Positions 44,099 through 53,017 of a DNA stretch of 64,000 nucleotides are shown here, piece by piece (position 1 is the first letter of the stretch; the number at the start of each line of letters is the position of its first letter). The notes under the pieces were generated by a model. That model was not told the origin of the DNA, made no database searches, and saw nothing but the letters and a program-made list of their open reading frames with translations. The stretch is from positions 145,520 to 209,519 of the forward strand of contig JACRME010000033.1 in assembly GCA_016235045.1 (NCBI GenBank), in the 5' to 3' direction. Both the position numbers and the translations under genes were made by a program. This stretch comes from Nitrosomonadales bacterium. GTDB taxonomy: Bacteria; Pseudomonadota; Gammaproteobacteria; Burkholderiales; Gallionellaceae.

Positions 44099-44349
44099 CG
44101 GAAGATTGCGGTATCAACGAGAACGACATTGCCAGGCATGTGCGCAAGGCGGTCAACGATTACTTCAAGGACCTCGACGGCGAAGAGCCCTCGTGCGGTA
44201 TCTACGACATGGTGATCTGTTGCGCGGAGAAACCGCTGATCGAGACCGTGTTGCACCATGCCGGCGGCAACCAGACGCGCGCGGCCGAGTTGCTCGGGAT
44301 CAACCGCAATACCTTACGCAAGAAGATGCAGGACCACCGTATCAAATAA
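44095..44349 (+). CDS. fis: DNA-binding protein Fis
   Basis: The product has 84 residues, shorter than E. coli Fis at the N-terminus, as usual in betaproteobacteria. The C-terminal helix-turn-helix GGNQTRAAELLGINRNTLRKKM is strongly conserved. Fis bends DNA and adjusts transcription of growth genes. It is translated together with dusB through a 4-base overlap. Confidence 0.95.
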   Translation: MTEDCGINENDIARHVRKAVNDYFKDLDGEEPSCGIYDMVICCAEKPLIETVLHHAGGNQTRAAELLGINRNTLRKKMQDHRIK

Positions 44350-44366
44350 ATGATGCATCGAATCAG

Positions 44367-44466
44367 TTCCTTCCCCCTTGCAGGGGGAAGGTTAGGATGG
44401 TGGTAGAGTTGCGGGATTGCAGAGATTCTACCCCCACCCTAGCCCTCCCCCTGCAAGGGGGAGGGA
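44367..44466. repeat. Paired palindrome, CCCCCTGCAGGGGG family
   Basis: ttccttcccccttgcagggg with gtggtagag, and attctacccccaccctagcc with ctccccctgcaagggggagg, are near-perfect mirror halves about 100 bases long. It is the clearest member of the family in this window and lies between fis and purH. Confidence 0.85.
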
Positions 44467-44520
44467 ACCAAGTGACGAATTACGCGGCCAACATTTTTGA
44501 ATAATCAAGAAAGAAACCAA

Positions 44521-46083
44521 ATGCCCATCACTCAAGCACTCATCAGCGTCTCCGACAAATCCGGCGTCCTCGAATTCGCCCAAGGATTGCATCAGCTCGG
44601 CGTGAAGATTCTCTCTACCGGCGGCACCGCCAAGCTGCTCGCCGACAACAAGATTCCCGTTACCGAGGTGGCCGACTACACCGGCTTCCCGGAGATGCTG
44701 GATGGCCGAGTGAAGACGCTGCAACCCAAAGTGCATGCGGGCATCCTGGCGCGCCGCGACCTGCCCGAGCATGTCGCCACGCTGAAGAAACACGACATAC
44801 CCACCATCGACCTCGTCGTGGTCAACCTGTATCCGTTCGCGGCCACCATCGCCAAGCCCGGCTGCACGCTGGAAGACGCCATCGAGAACATCGACATCGG
44901 CGGGCCCACGATGGTGCGTTCCGCCGCCAAGAACCACGCGCATGTCGCCATCGTCACCGACCCGGCCGATTACGCTGACGTGCTGGCCGAGATGCAGACC
45001 AACAAATGCGAAGTCTCCGGCGCGACGCGCTTTGACCTGGCGAAAAAGGCGTTCTCGCACACTGCCGCCTACGACAGCATGATCAGCAACTACCTCACCG
45101 CCATCGGCAGCGACGGCAGCAAGAGCGACTTCCCGGCGCAGATCAACTTCAACTTCGCCAAGGTGCAGGAGATGCGCTACGGCGAGAACCCGCACCAGAA
45201 GGCCGCCTTCTACCGCGACCTCATCACGCTGCCCGGCGGCATCTCCGGCTACACCCAGTTGCAGGGCAAGGAACTCAGCTACAACAACATCGGCGATTCC
45301 GATGCGGCATGGGAACTGGTCAAGACTTTCGACGAGCCGGCCTGCGTGATTGTCAAGCACGCCAACCCCTGCGGCGTGGCGATTGCCGACACCGCGCTCA
45401 ACGCCTACAAGCTGGCCTACTCCACCGACACCACTTCCGCGTTCGGCGGCATCATCGCCTTCAACCGCGAATTGGACGCCGAGACCGCCACCCAGATCAC
45501 CGCCAACCAGTTCGTCGAAGTCATCATCGCGCCGAGCGCCACCGAGGCCGCATTGAAAGTCACCGGTGCGAAACAGAACGTGCGCGTGCTCAGCGTGCCG
45601 CTGTCCAAGGCGCACAACCAGTTCGACTTCAAGCGCGTGAGCGGCGGCCTGCTGGTGCAGACGCCGGATGCGCTCAATGTGCAACTGTCGCAACTCAAGG
45701 TTGTATCCAAGAAGCAGCCGACCAAGGAACAACTGACCGACCTGCTGTTCGCCTGGCGCGTGGCGAAGTACGTGAAATCCAACGCCATCGTGTTCTGCAA
45801 GGGCGGCATGACGCTGGGCGTAGGCGCGGGCCAGATGAGCCGCGTGGACAGCACCCGCATCGCCAGTATCAAGGCGCAGAACGCCGGACTCAGCCTGGAG
45901 AATTCCGTGGTGTCATCGGATGCCTTCTTCCCGTTCCGCGACGGCATCGACGTGCTGGCGACGGCGGGCGCGAAAGCCGTCATCCAGCCGGGCGGATCGA
46001 TGCGCGACGAGGAAGTCATCGCAGCGGCGGACGAGCATGGTCTGGCGATGGTGTTCACCGGCTACCGCCACTTCAGGCATTAA
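44521..46083 (+). CDS. purH: Bifunctional AICAR transformylase/IMP cyclohydrolase
   Basis: The product has 520 residues. The start at 44521 ([20 protein letters not shown]) matches the family. The N-terminal MGS-like cyclohydrolase domain ([28 protein letters not shown]-type VNLYPF) is followed by the AICARFT domain ([13 protein letters not shown], the catalytic [18 protein letters not shown] and [20 protein letters not shown]). It performs the last two steps of IMP synthesis. purD lies 1.7 kb downstream, separated by an AT-rich island. Confidence 0.97.
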   Translation: MPITQALISVSDKSGVLEFAQGLHQLGVKILSTGGTAKLLADNKIPVTEVADYTGFPEMLDGRVKTLQPKVHAGILARRDLPEHVATLKKHDIPTIDLVVVNLYPFAATIAKPGCTLEDAIENIDIGGPTMVRSAAKNHAHVAIVTDPADYADVLAEMQTNKCEVSGATRFDLAKKAFSHTAAYDSMISNYLTAIGSDGSKSDFPAQINFNFAKVQEMRYGENPHQKAAFYRDLITLPGGISGYTQLQGKELSYNNIGDSDAAWELVKTFDEPACVIVKHANPCGVAIADTALNAYKLAYSTDTTSAFGGIIAFNRELDAETATQITANQFVEVIIAPSATEAALKVTGAKQNVRVLSVPLSKAHNQFDFKRVSGGLLVQTPDALNVQLSQLKVVSKKQPTKEQLTDLLFAWRVAKYVKSNAIVFCKGGMTLGVGAGQMSRVDSTRIASIKAQNAGLSLENSVVSSDAFFPFRDGIDVLATAGAKAVIQPGGSMRDEEVIAAADEHGLAMVFTGYRHFRH

Positions 46084-46110
46084 ACTCAATCGAAATATGC
46101 GGGGGTAGAT

Positions 46111-46380
46111 ATGCCAACGATCAGCATGTTTTACGGAATCCTGGTATTGATGTTTTATCGGGATAACCGTCGGCATCACCTTCCGCATATCCATGTTCGC
46201 TACCAGGATGAAGAGGCTGTGATTTCAATCGAGGATGGAAATATGCTTGATGGAAAGTTGCCGCCGAAGCAACTGAAGATGGTGCAGGCTTGGATCGAGA
46301 TACACAAAGAAGAGCTGATGGTCGATTGGCAGTTGGCGGTTAACGGTGAAGACCCATTTAGAATCGCTCCGCTTCAGTGA
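46111..46380 (+). CDS. DUF4160 family protein
   Basis: The product has 89 residues. The family signature is FYGILVLMFYRDNRRHHLPHIHVRYQDEEAVISIEDG, with clustered His residues that could bind metal. It is usually encoded next to a DUF2442 protein, as here. Some such pairs have been proposed to act as toxin-antitoxin-like modules, but function is not established. It begins a lower-GC stretch inserted between purH and purD. Confidence 0.88.
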   Translation: MPTISMFYGILVLMFYRDNRRHHLPHIHVRYQDEEAVISIEDGNMLDGKLPPKQLKMVQAWIEIHKEELMVDWQLAVNGEDPFRIAPLQ

Positions 46381-46387
46381 GGTGATC

Positions 46388-46624
46388 ATGTCGCTTGATA
46401 TCGTGAACGTAAAAACCACCCCGGACTTCCAATTGGATCTGGATTTCAAAAACGGCGAACATCGGCGCTTTGATATGCGCCCCTTGCTGACCATGCGTCC
46501 CTGGGATCGTATTGCCTCGGAACACTTGTTCCATCGCGCCAAGGTGGCCTATGGCACCGTGATTTGGCCAGGTGAAATCGACATTGCCCCTGAAACGCTT
46601 TATGACGACTCGGTTCCGTTATGA
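46388..46624 (+). CDS. DUF2442 family protein
   Basis: The product has 78 residues from the ATG at 46388, with GAGGTG upstream overlapping the DUF4160 stop. It shows the DUF2442 pattern: DFQLDLDFKNGEHRRFDM, then YGTVIWPGEIDIAPETLYDDS. Such proteins are small, acidic and cytoplasmic, and are commonly paired with DUF4160. The pair is translationally coupled. Function unknown. Confidence 0.88.
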   Translation: MSLDIVNVKTTPDFQLDLDFKNGEHRRFDMRPLLTMRPWDRIASEHLFHRAKVAYGTVIWPGEIDIAPETLYDDSVPL

Positions 46625-46683
46625 GCGAGTTGGGCTGCACGGCATGTGTGCGCAATAGCGATTGCGCTCTGCGCGGGCTTCAT

Positions 46684-47760
46684 ATGCCCCTTAAAGGCCG
46701 ATGCTTGAGAGCCTTTTATTTAATGGGCTTACTATCAAGTGCATTGCTGATTTCAAATGGTGTATCTGCCGAGCCGGATTTTTATAAGACTCAGTGCAAG
46801 GAAAATAATCCCTTTCTTCATTGCGAAGAGATTGCATACATTTGCCAGCAGGTTAAATCGGTAGCGTCCCCTATTGAAGACAAGCCAACCGAACAAGAAA
46901 AATTCGCATTGAAAGATTGTATATCTGCTGATTTGCTCTATGCAAAGTCATCTGACCCGATCAAAGCAAGGAAATGCGCTTATCTTCAAATCGAAGAGAA
47001 GCGATTAGATGGTCCCTTTGATGGCACTCCCATTTTGATGAGAGTTTATGCAAATGGTGAAGGAATAAAGCCAAACCGTGATTTGGCGCTCAAATTTGCC
47101 TGCGAAGATGATGGGGGAACGTCGGCTGAATTCGAGGGACGTATTTTCGATCTAAACCAATTACGACAGTCTGGCGGCAAGAGTAGACCGTTTGATTACT
47201 GCAACGATATTACCAGTGGGTTGATGCAGGGGTTCTGTACCGACAGGGATGCCGAAATTGAAAAAAGTGAACGCGACGCGAAGCTGGCAGAATTTGTTTC
47301 CACTTGGACTGAACACGACAAACAGGCATTCGAGAAAATGCGCTCAATCTGGCAGAAATACATTCAAGCCAGTGAAAGAGAAGTCGATCAATCTGGTACA
47401 GGAAGAGTCGCGTTTGTTATCGAACATACAGAATCATTTGAGAAGGACTTTGTATCGTCAATTTTCAAGTTCAGCCATGGTGAATTCCCCGCCTATAACG
47501 ATGATGATTTTATCCGAGCGGATGGCGAACTGAACCAGACATACAAGAAGATTCAAGAAAAGCCCGGTGATCAAGCTTCTTGGTTGGGGACAGTAACTAA
47601 AGAAGACATCAAGAATGCCCAGCGCGCATGGTTAAAATATCGAGATGCTTGGATTGTGTTTGCGAAGCAAAAATACCCTTCCGTACCTGCTGTAGCATGG
47701 AAAACGTGGCTCACTCATGACAGAGTAGGGCAATTAAAATCTTTTGATGAGAGCCTCTAA
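46684..47760 (+). CDS. Exported protein with C-terminal LprI-like (DUF1311) domain
   Basis: The product has 358 residues from the ATG at 46684, which gives a normal signal peptide (about 1-29, ending GVSA/EPD); an ATG at 46621 that overlaps the DUF2442 stop is an alternative. The middle region is Cys-rich and unrecognised, with a segment (GTPILMRVYANGEGIKPNRDLALKFACE) that resembles a Sel1-type repeat. The C-terminus (about 280-358; ADGELNQTYKKI, AQRAWLKYRDAWIVFAKQKY) matches lysozyme-inhibitor LprI-like domains. Base composition is AT-rich relative to purH and purD. It is probably periplasmic; a lysozyme-resistance role is only suggested. Confidence 0.75.
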   Translation: MPLKGRCLRAFYLMGLLSSALLISNGVSAEPDFYKTQCKENNPFLHCEEIAYICQQVKSVASPIEDKPTEQEKFALKDCISADLLYAKSSDPIKARKCAYLQIEEKRLDGPFDGTPILMRVYANGEGIKPNRDLALKFACEDDGGTSAEFEGRIFDLNQLRQSGGKSRPFDYCNDITSGLMQGFCTDRDAEIEKSERDAKLAEFVSTWTEHDKQAFEKMRSIWQKYIQASEREVDQSGTGRVAFVIEHTESFEKDFVSSIFKFSHGEFPAYNDDDFIRADGELNQTYKKIQEKPGDQASWLGTVTKEDIKNAQRAWLKYRDAWIVFAKQKYPSVPAVAWKTWLTHDRVGQLKSFDESL

Positions 47761-47771
47761 TTAATCCAATT

Positions 47772-49043
47772 ATGAAAATACTAGTCATCGGTAATGGCGG
47801 TCGCGAGCACGCCCTGGCATGGCGTCTGGCGCAGGGTGCCAAGGTACAAAAGGTGTACGTTGCACCGGGCAACGCAGGTACAGCTCTGGAAGAAGGGGTG
47901 GAGAACGTCGCCATCACCGCCATTCCCGAACTCATCGAATTCGTCAAACGCGAAAACATTGAACTCACCGTGGTCGGCCCCGAAGCGCCGCTCGCCGCAG
48001 GAGTGGTCAATGCGTTCCGCGCGGCAGGGCTGAAGATCTTCGGCCCGACCAAAGAGGCCGCACAACTCGAATCCTCCAAGGATTTCGCCAAGCGCTTCAT
48101 GACGCGCCACAACATCGCTACTGCATTCTTCGAGACCTTCAGCGAGATCGCGCCGGCCAAGGCCTACGTGGAAAAACATGGAGCACCCATCGTCATCAAG
48201 GCCGATGGTCTCGCCGCCGGCAAGGGCGTGGTGGTGGCGATGAGCAAACAGGAAGCGTTCGACGCCATCGACATGATGTTGTCCGACAACAAGCTCGGCG
48301 ATGCCGGTGCGCGCGTGGTGATCGAAGAGTTCCTCGAAGGCGAGGAAGCCAGCTTCATCGTTATGGCCGACGGCAAGAACGTGCTGGCGATGGCCACCAG
48401 CCAGGATCACAAGCGCCTCAAGGACAACGACGAAGGCCCCAACACCGGCGGCATGGGCGCGTATTCGCCCGCACCGGTGGTCACGCCCACCATCCACGCC
48501 AAAGTGCTGCGCGAAGTGATCCAGCCCGTGATGCGCGGCATGGAAAGCGAAGGCATCGTCTACACCGGTTTTCTCTACGCGGGCCTGATGATCTCGCCGG
48601 ACGGCGGACTCAAGGTGCTGGAGTTCAACTGCCGCATGGGCGACCCGGAGACGCAGCCGATCATGCTGCGTCTGAAGAGCGACTTCGCCGCCATCGTCGA
48701 GCATGCCGTCAACGGCACGCTCGACAAGGTGGAAGCCGAGTGGGACAGACGCACTGCCTTGGGTGTGGTGATGGCTGCGGCAAACTACCCGGAGACTCCG
48801 CGCAAAGGCGATGTCATCGAAGGGTTGCCGAAAAAGCTGGAAGACGCGCACGTGTTTCATGCCGGTACGACCATGCTGGACGGCAAGGTGGTCACCAACG
48901 GTGGTCGTGTGCTGTGCGTCGTGGCGCTGGGCGATATGGTCAAGCAGGCACAGAAGCGCGCGTATGACGTTGCCGATACCATTCATTTCAACGGGCAGCA
49001 GATGCGCCGCGACATCGGCTATCGCGCCATCGGGCGCAAGTAA
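47772..49043 (+). CDS. purD: Phosphoribosylamine-glycine ligase
   Basis: The product has 423 residues. It joins phosphoribosylamine and glycine with ATP, an early purine step. The N-terminus MKILVIGNGGREHALAWRLA, the ATP-grasp blocks PIVIKADGLAAGKGVVVA and FLEGEEASFIVMADG, QDHKRLKDNDEGPNTGGMGAY and VLEFNCRMGDPETQP are all diagnostic. It probably formed a cluster with purH before the island between them arrived. Confidence 0.97.
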   Translation: MKILVIGNGGREHALAWRLAQGAKVQKVYVAPGNAGTALEEGVENVAITAIPELIEFVKRENIELTVVGPEAPLAAGVVNAFRAAGLKIFGPTKEAAQLESSKDFAKRFMTRHNIATAFFETFSEIAPAKAYVEKHGAPIVIKADGLAAGKGVVVAMSKQEAFDAIDMMLSDNKLGDAGARVVIEEFLEGEEASFIVMADGKNVLAMATSQDHKRLKDNDEGPNTGGMGAYSPAPVVTPTIHAKVLREVIQPVMRGMESEGIVYTGFLYAGLMISPDGGLKVLEFNCRMGDPETQPIMLRLKSDFAAIVEHAVNGTLDKVEAEWDRRTALGVVMAAANYPETPRKGDVIEGLPKKLEDAHVFHAGTTMLDGKVVTNGGRVLCVVALGDMVKQAQKRAYDVADTIHFNGQQMRRDIGYRAIGRK

Positions 49044-49051
49044 TTCCACCC

Positions 49052-49111
49052 CCCCTCTCCCGCGCTAACGCGCACCCCTCTCCCGCAGGCGGGAGAGGGG
49101 CTGGGGTGAGG
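49052..49111. repeat. CTCTCCCGC palindromic repeat
   Basis: ctctcccgcgctaacgcgca is followed by ctctcccgcaggcgggagag and gggctggggtgagggg, a variant of the CCCTCCCCC family, between purD and the TsaC-like gene. Confidence 0.65.
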
Positions 49112-49131
49112 GGCTTTGATCGGAGAGATGC

Positions 49132-49689
49132 TTGCAACGATCATTCATTTTTTCACGAAGACTATCCGCCCACCTCAAGCGCGGCGGCCTCATCGCCTAT
49201 CCCACCGAATCCTGCTACGGCCTGGGCTGCGATCCGGGCAATCGCAAGGCCGTGCTGCGCCTGCTCAAACTCAAGCGGCGCCCGCAGCGCAAAGGCCTCA
49301 TCCTCATCGCGTCCAGCTACCGGCAAGTTGCGCGCTACCTGCAGCCGCTCACACCCGCCGAACAAACCAGGCTGCAGCACGATGGCGAACAGGCTGTTAC
49401 CTGCCTGTTGCCCGTGAAGCCGTCCTGTCCGCGCTGGTTGCGCGGCGAGCACGATACGCTGGCGGTGCGCCTCACTGCGCATCCTTTTGCCAAACAACTC
49501 TGCCGCAGTGCGGGCAGCGCGCTGGTGTCCACCAGCGCCAATCGCAGCGGGCAGCGCCCCGCGAAGACGTATGCCGAATGTTTGCGCTTATTCGGGAAAA
49601 AAGTGCGGGTATTGCGCGGTAGAGTCGGCAAACGCAAGCAACCTTCGACGATACGGGAGTGGTCGGATGGTAAAATCGTTCGCAAATAA
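49132..49689 (+). CDS. Sua5/YciO/YrdC family (TsaC-like) protein
   Basis: The product has 185 residues. It starts at a TTG with CGGAGAGA upstream; no in-frame ATG lies before the conserved block. Signatures are LKRGGLIAYPTESCYGLGCDP, the KGLILIASS segment and STSANRSGQRPAKTY. This family makes threonylcarbamoyl-AMP for the t6A modification of tRNAs reading ANN codons. The length is typical of TsaC rather than the longer Sua5. It stands alone between purD and hemF. Confidence 0.9.
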   Translation: MQRSFIFSRRLSAHLKRGGLIAYPTESCYGLGCDPGNRKAVLRLLKLKRRPQRKGLILIASSYRQVARYLQPLTPAEQTRLQHDGEQAVTCLLPVKPSCPRWLRGEHDTLAVRLTAHPFAKQLCRSAGSALVSTSANRSGQRPAKTYAECLRLFGKKVRVLRGRVGKRKQPSTIREWSDGKIVRK

Positions 49690-49698
49690 TTATTAACC

Positions 49699-49814
49699 CG
49701 TCATCCCGGCGAAGGCCGGGATCCAGCGCTGTTATCAAACATGCAGTTTGGTTTTGTCTCCGCGTTGCGGAGATATTTCTGATTGACTGGATTCCGGCCT
49801 GCGCCGGAATGACG
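49699..49814. repeat. REP-like paired palindrome, complete copy
   Basis: cgtcatcccggcgaaggccg opens the unit; a spacer with ttatcaaacatg, ggttttgtctccgcgttgcg and gattgactg follows, and gattccggcctgcgccggaa tgacg closes it. It is the intact counterpart of the interrupted copy at 57018-57184, with the same spacer words. Confidence 0.85.
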
Positions 49815-49831
49815 TAGTCACTGGAGAAAAA

Positions 49832-50731
49832 ATGGATAGCGCCGCCGTCAAAACCTACCTGCTCGAACTGCAGGAACGCATCGTCGAACGTCTGGAACAA
49901 GTCGATGGCAAGAAATTTCTGCGCGACGAATGGCAGCGACCGGACGGCAGCGGCGGCGGCATCAGTTGCATCATCGAGGAAGGCAGGGTGATCGAACGCG
50001 GCGGCGTGGCGTTCTCGCATGTGCAGGGCGACAAGATGCCGGTTTCCGCCACGCAACACCGCCCCGAACTGGCCGGCTGCAGTTGGGAGGCGATGGGCGT
50101 GTCGCTGGTGATGCACCCGCGCAATCCCTATACGCCGACCTCGCACATGAACGTGCGCATGTTCATGGCGCACAAGCCCGACGGCGAGAAAGTGTTCTGG
50201 TTCGGCGGCGGCATGGACCTCACGCCGTATTACGGTTTCGAGGAAGACGTGAAATACTTCCACCAGACCTGCAAGGATGCGCTCGCGCCGTTCGATCCGG
50301 CGCTGCATCCGCGATTCAAAAAATGGTGCGACGAATATTTCTTCCTCAAGCACCGCAACGAACCGCGCGGCACGGGCGGTGTTTTCTTCGACGACATGAG
50401 CGAACCGGATTTCGACACCTGTTTCGCCATCCAGCAGAGCGTGGGCGACCATTACCTGTCGGCGTATGTGCCGATCCTGGAAAAGCGCAAGGACACACCG
50501 TATGGCGAACGCGAACGCGACTTCCAGCTCTACCGGCGCGGGCGCTATGTCGAATTCAACCTGGTCGTCGATCGCGGCACCATCTTCGGCCTGCAATCGA
50601 ACGGTCGCACCGAATCCATATTGCTGTCGATGCCGCCGCTGGTGAAGTGGCGTTACGACTGGCATCCGGAAAAAGGCACACCTGAAGCGGAGTTATACGA
50701 AAAGTATCTGGTGCCGAAAGATTGGGTGTAG
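49832..50731 (+). CDS. hemF: Oxygen-dependent coproporphyrinogen-III oxidase
   Basis: The product has 299 residues, full length; GGAG precedes the ATG. It oxidatively decarboxylates coproporphyrinogen III to protoporphyrinogen IX using O2. Conserved blocks are [26 protein letters not shown], WWFGGGxDLTPYY-type ([17 protein letters not shown]), [12 protein letters not shown] and the late [26 protein letters not shown]. It completes, with hemC and hemD, the haem genes visible here and implies haem synthesis under at least some oxygen. Confidence 0.97.
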   Translation: MDSAAVKTYLLELQERIVERLEQVDGKKFLRDEWQRPDGSGGGISCIIEEGRVIERGGVAFSHVQGDKMPVSATQHRPELAGCSWEAMGVSLVMHPRNPYTPTSHMNVRMFMAHKPDGEKVFWFGGGMDLTPYYGFEEDVKYFHQTCKDALAPFDPALHPRFKKWCDEYFFLKHRNEPRGTGGVFFDDMSEPDFDTCFAIQQSVGDHYLSAYVPILEKRKDTPYGERERDFQLYRRGRYVEFNLVVDRGTIFGLQSNGRTESILLSMPPLVKWRYDWHPEKGTPEAELYEKYLVPKDWV

Positions 50732-50740
50732 GTGAATGGG

Positions 50741-50765
50741 AACGCCGACGAGACGTCGGCGCTCC
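50741..50765. repeat. Palindromic repeat GCCGACG...CGTCGGC
   Basis: aacgccgacgagacgtcggcgctcc, one unit of the family seen as an inverted pair at 23011-23066, between hemF and the DUF4124 gene. Confidence 0.6.
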
Positions 50766-50791
50766 CGTCTCCTGCTCTATCTCCCGGCTTT

Positions 50792-51253
50792 TCAGGATCT
50801 GCAATATTTCCTGACGGCCTCTTTCATTCTCACGGTCTCCGCATCATGGAAATCGTCGTCGTAAAATACCTTTTCGCCGGCCTCGTTCAGTTTGTAGATT
50901 CGTCCCTGCTTCAGCAATATGTCCAGCCTTTGCCGCGCAAGTGTGCATTTCTGCATGCGCTCCGACTTTTCCTGAGTTTCTGCCGCTTCCTGCTGCTCAC
51001 GGCGATTCTTGCTCGCCCTCAGTTCTTCCGTCGCGGCCCAATTCTTCATCGACGACTGCTCGTTTGTTTCTTCGGGCACGGCCGGGGCCGGCTGTGTCTT
51101 CACCTGCTCCCCTTTCCGGTTGGCGGGGGGCGCAGCCGAATAATGAGTGACGCCCTGCTCATCGACCCATTTGAAAACGGCGGCGGTTCCGGTATTCGTC
51201 GTGAAAAACGTTAATAGCAGCAAGCCTACGATGCTGGTCGTCAGATATCTCAA
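50792..51253 (-). CDS. DUF4124 domain-containing exported protein
   Basis: The product has 153 residues with a signal peptide (about 1-24). The DUF4124 module is clear (AAVFKWVDEQGVTHYSAAPP). A Gln/Glu/Lys-rich helical region with coiled-coil character (about 60-115) follows, and a C-terminal part with two Cys (KCTLARQRLD, RKYC). It is probably periplasmic; no activity is known. It converges on hemF. Confidence 0.85.
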   Translation of the reverse strand: MRYLTTSIVGLLLLTFFTTNTGTAAVFKWVDEQGVTHYSAAPPANRKGEQVKTQPAPAVPEETNEQSSMKNWAATEELRASKNRREQQEAAETQEKSERMQKCTLARQRLDILLKQGRIYKLNEAGEKVFYDDDFHDAETVRMKEAVRKYCRS

Positions 51254-51368
51254 GGGGGTTGCTCCTCAAAAATGATTATGGGTCAGGAAAACATCCGCAA
51301 GCAGAAAGGAATGTACCGGAGCCGGGTTGTTTTGACCAGCCAGGTGCGGCGTGGACGGCAAATCCAAT

Positions 51369-52973
51369 TCAGTTGCCAGAGCGTATCAGTTCGCTCGCCT
51401 TTTCCCCGATCATGATCGCCGGTGCATTGGTGTTGCCCGTCACCAGCGTCGGCATGATCGAAGCGTCGGCGACGCGCAGTCCTTCCACCCCCTTCACCCT
51501 GAGCCGCGCATCGACCACGGCGAGTGCGTCGCTGTCAGGTCCCATCCTGCATGTCCCGGCGGGGTGATACTGCGTGTCGGCGCGGTTGCGGATGTCGGCT
51601 TCCATTGCAACGATGTCGCCGCTGCGTACCGGGTAGAGCATCTCGCCGCGGATCGCGTCGAAGGGTCCCGATTCGATGATGCGTTGCTGAATTTGCCCCG
51701 CTTTCAGCATCATGCGGATGTCGCGTTCGTCGGACAGAAACGCCGGGTCGATCAACAGCGCATCGCGCGGATCGGTGCTGGCGAGCGACACCGTGCCGCG
51801 GCTGTAGGGATGCAGCACGTCGATGTGGCTGGAGAAGCCGTGCCCGAGATGCAGCTTGCGCGCATGGTCATCCACCATGGCGATGACGAAGATCATCTGC
51901 AGGTCGGGGATGTCGAGTTCCGGCGAGGAGCGGGCGAACGCGCCCGCCGTGGCGTAGGCACTGCTGATCATGCCGGTGCGCCGCTTGTGCCATTCCAGCA
52001 TCGCGGCGGCGACCCTGGCCATGCCGCGCAGCGAGATGCCGAACGATCCGCAGTCCTCGCGCACGCGCCAGGCCTGGATGTAATCGAGGTGATCCTGCAG
52101 GTTCCCGCCCACGCCGGGCAGGTGCCGTACCACGGGGATGCCGAATTTCTGCAATTCATTTGCGTCGCCGATGCCCGAAAGCATCAGCAGTTGCGGCGAG
52201 CCGAACGCGCCGCCGCTCAAGATCACCTCGCGCCGCGCCCGCACCTGTTTGAGAACATTGCCCCGGTAGTAGCTCACTCCCGTGGCGCGGTGGCCCTCGA
52301 AATTCACCTTCGCGGTCACGGCGTGGGTGATTACCTGCAGATTGGATCGCGACTGGTTGGGCGTCAGGAACGCTTTTGCCGTGCTGCAGCGTTCGCCGTT
52401 GATGTGCGTGACCTGATACATGAACGCGCCTTCCTGCCGCGCGCCGTTGTAATCGGGATTCAGCGGCAGGCCGTTCAGCGCCGCCGCTTCGAGGAAGCGC
52501 TCGCTGAGCGGGCTGTGGTAGTTCTGGTAGGTCACGTTCAGCGGCCCGCGCTGGCCGTGGAATTCGTCGTCGAACTGTTCGTTGTGTTCCGAGCGCCTGA
52601 ACAGCGGCAGCACCTCGTCGTACGACCATCCCGGATTGCCGAGCTCAGCCCAGTGGTCGTAGTCGCGCGGGTTGCCGCGCACGTAGAGCATGGCGTTGAC
52701 CGAACTGGAACCGCCCAGCGTCCTGCCGCGCGGCTGGTAACCGCGCCTGCCGTTGAGTCCGGGTTGCGGCACGGTTTCGTAGCCGTAGTTGTGCCGCTTC
52801 GACCAGGCCATCGTCACCACGCCCGCGGGCGCCTGGATCAGCACACTGTCGTCGGAGCCGCCGGCTTCCAGCAGGCACACGCTCACGTTCGGGTCTTCGC
52901 TCAGGCGCGCGGCGACCACGCATCCGGCCGAGCCGGCGCCGACGATGATGTAGTCGAAGGTTTGAGCGTTCAT
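51369..52973 (-). CDS. GMC-family FAD-dependent alcohol/choline dehydrogenase
   Basis: The product has 534 residues. The FAD site is [22 protein letters not shown]; the GMC signatures [18 protein letters not shown] and [20 protein letters not shown] are intact; the catalytic C-terminus has [11 protein letters not shown] and a late [17 protein letters not shown]. Choline dehydrogenase (BetA) is the closest familiar name, but the substrate could be another primary alcohol. An aldehyde dehydrogenase lies next upstream on the same strand, suggesting a two-step alcohol-to-acid route. Confidence 0.92.
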   Translation of the reverse strand: MNAQTFDYIIVGAGSAGCVVAARLSEDPNVSVCLLEAGGSDDSVLIQAPAGVVTMAWSKRHNYGYETVPQPGLNGRRGYQPRGRTLGGSSSVNAMLYVRGNPRDYDHWAELGNPGWSYDEVLPLFRRSEHNEQFDDEFHGQRGPLNVTYQNYHSPLSERFLEAAALNGLPLNPDYNGARQEGAFMYQVTHINGERCSTAKAFLTPNQSRSNLQVITHAVTAKVNFEGHRATGVSYYRGNVLKQVRARREVILSGGAFGSPQLLMLSGIGDANELQKFGIPVVRHLPGVGGNLQDHLDYIQAWRVREDCGSFGISLRGMARVAAAMLEWHKRRTGMISSAYATAGAFARSSPELDIPDLQMIFVIAMVDDHARKLHLGHGFSSHIDVLHPYSRGTVSLASTDPRDALLIDPAFLSDERDIRMMLKAGQIQQRIIESGPFDAIRGEMLYPVRSGDIVAMEADIRNRADTQYHPAGTCRMGPDSDALAVVDARLRVKGVEGLRVADASIMPTLVTGNTNAPAIMIGEKASELIRSGN

Positions 52974-52989
52974 CGGAATTATTTTTCCT

Positions 52990-53017
52990 CGTCATTCCCG
53001 CGCAGGCGGGAATGACG
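52990..53017. repeat. Single REP unit, also a possible terminator
   Basis: cgtcattcccgc and gcgggaatgacg form a perfect 12-bp stem with a 4-base loop. It exactly fills the space between the GMC oxidase start region and the aldehyde dehydrogenase stop. Confidence 0.75.
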
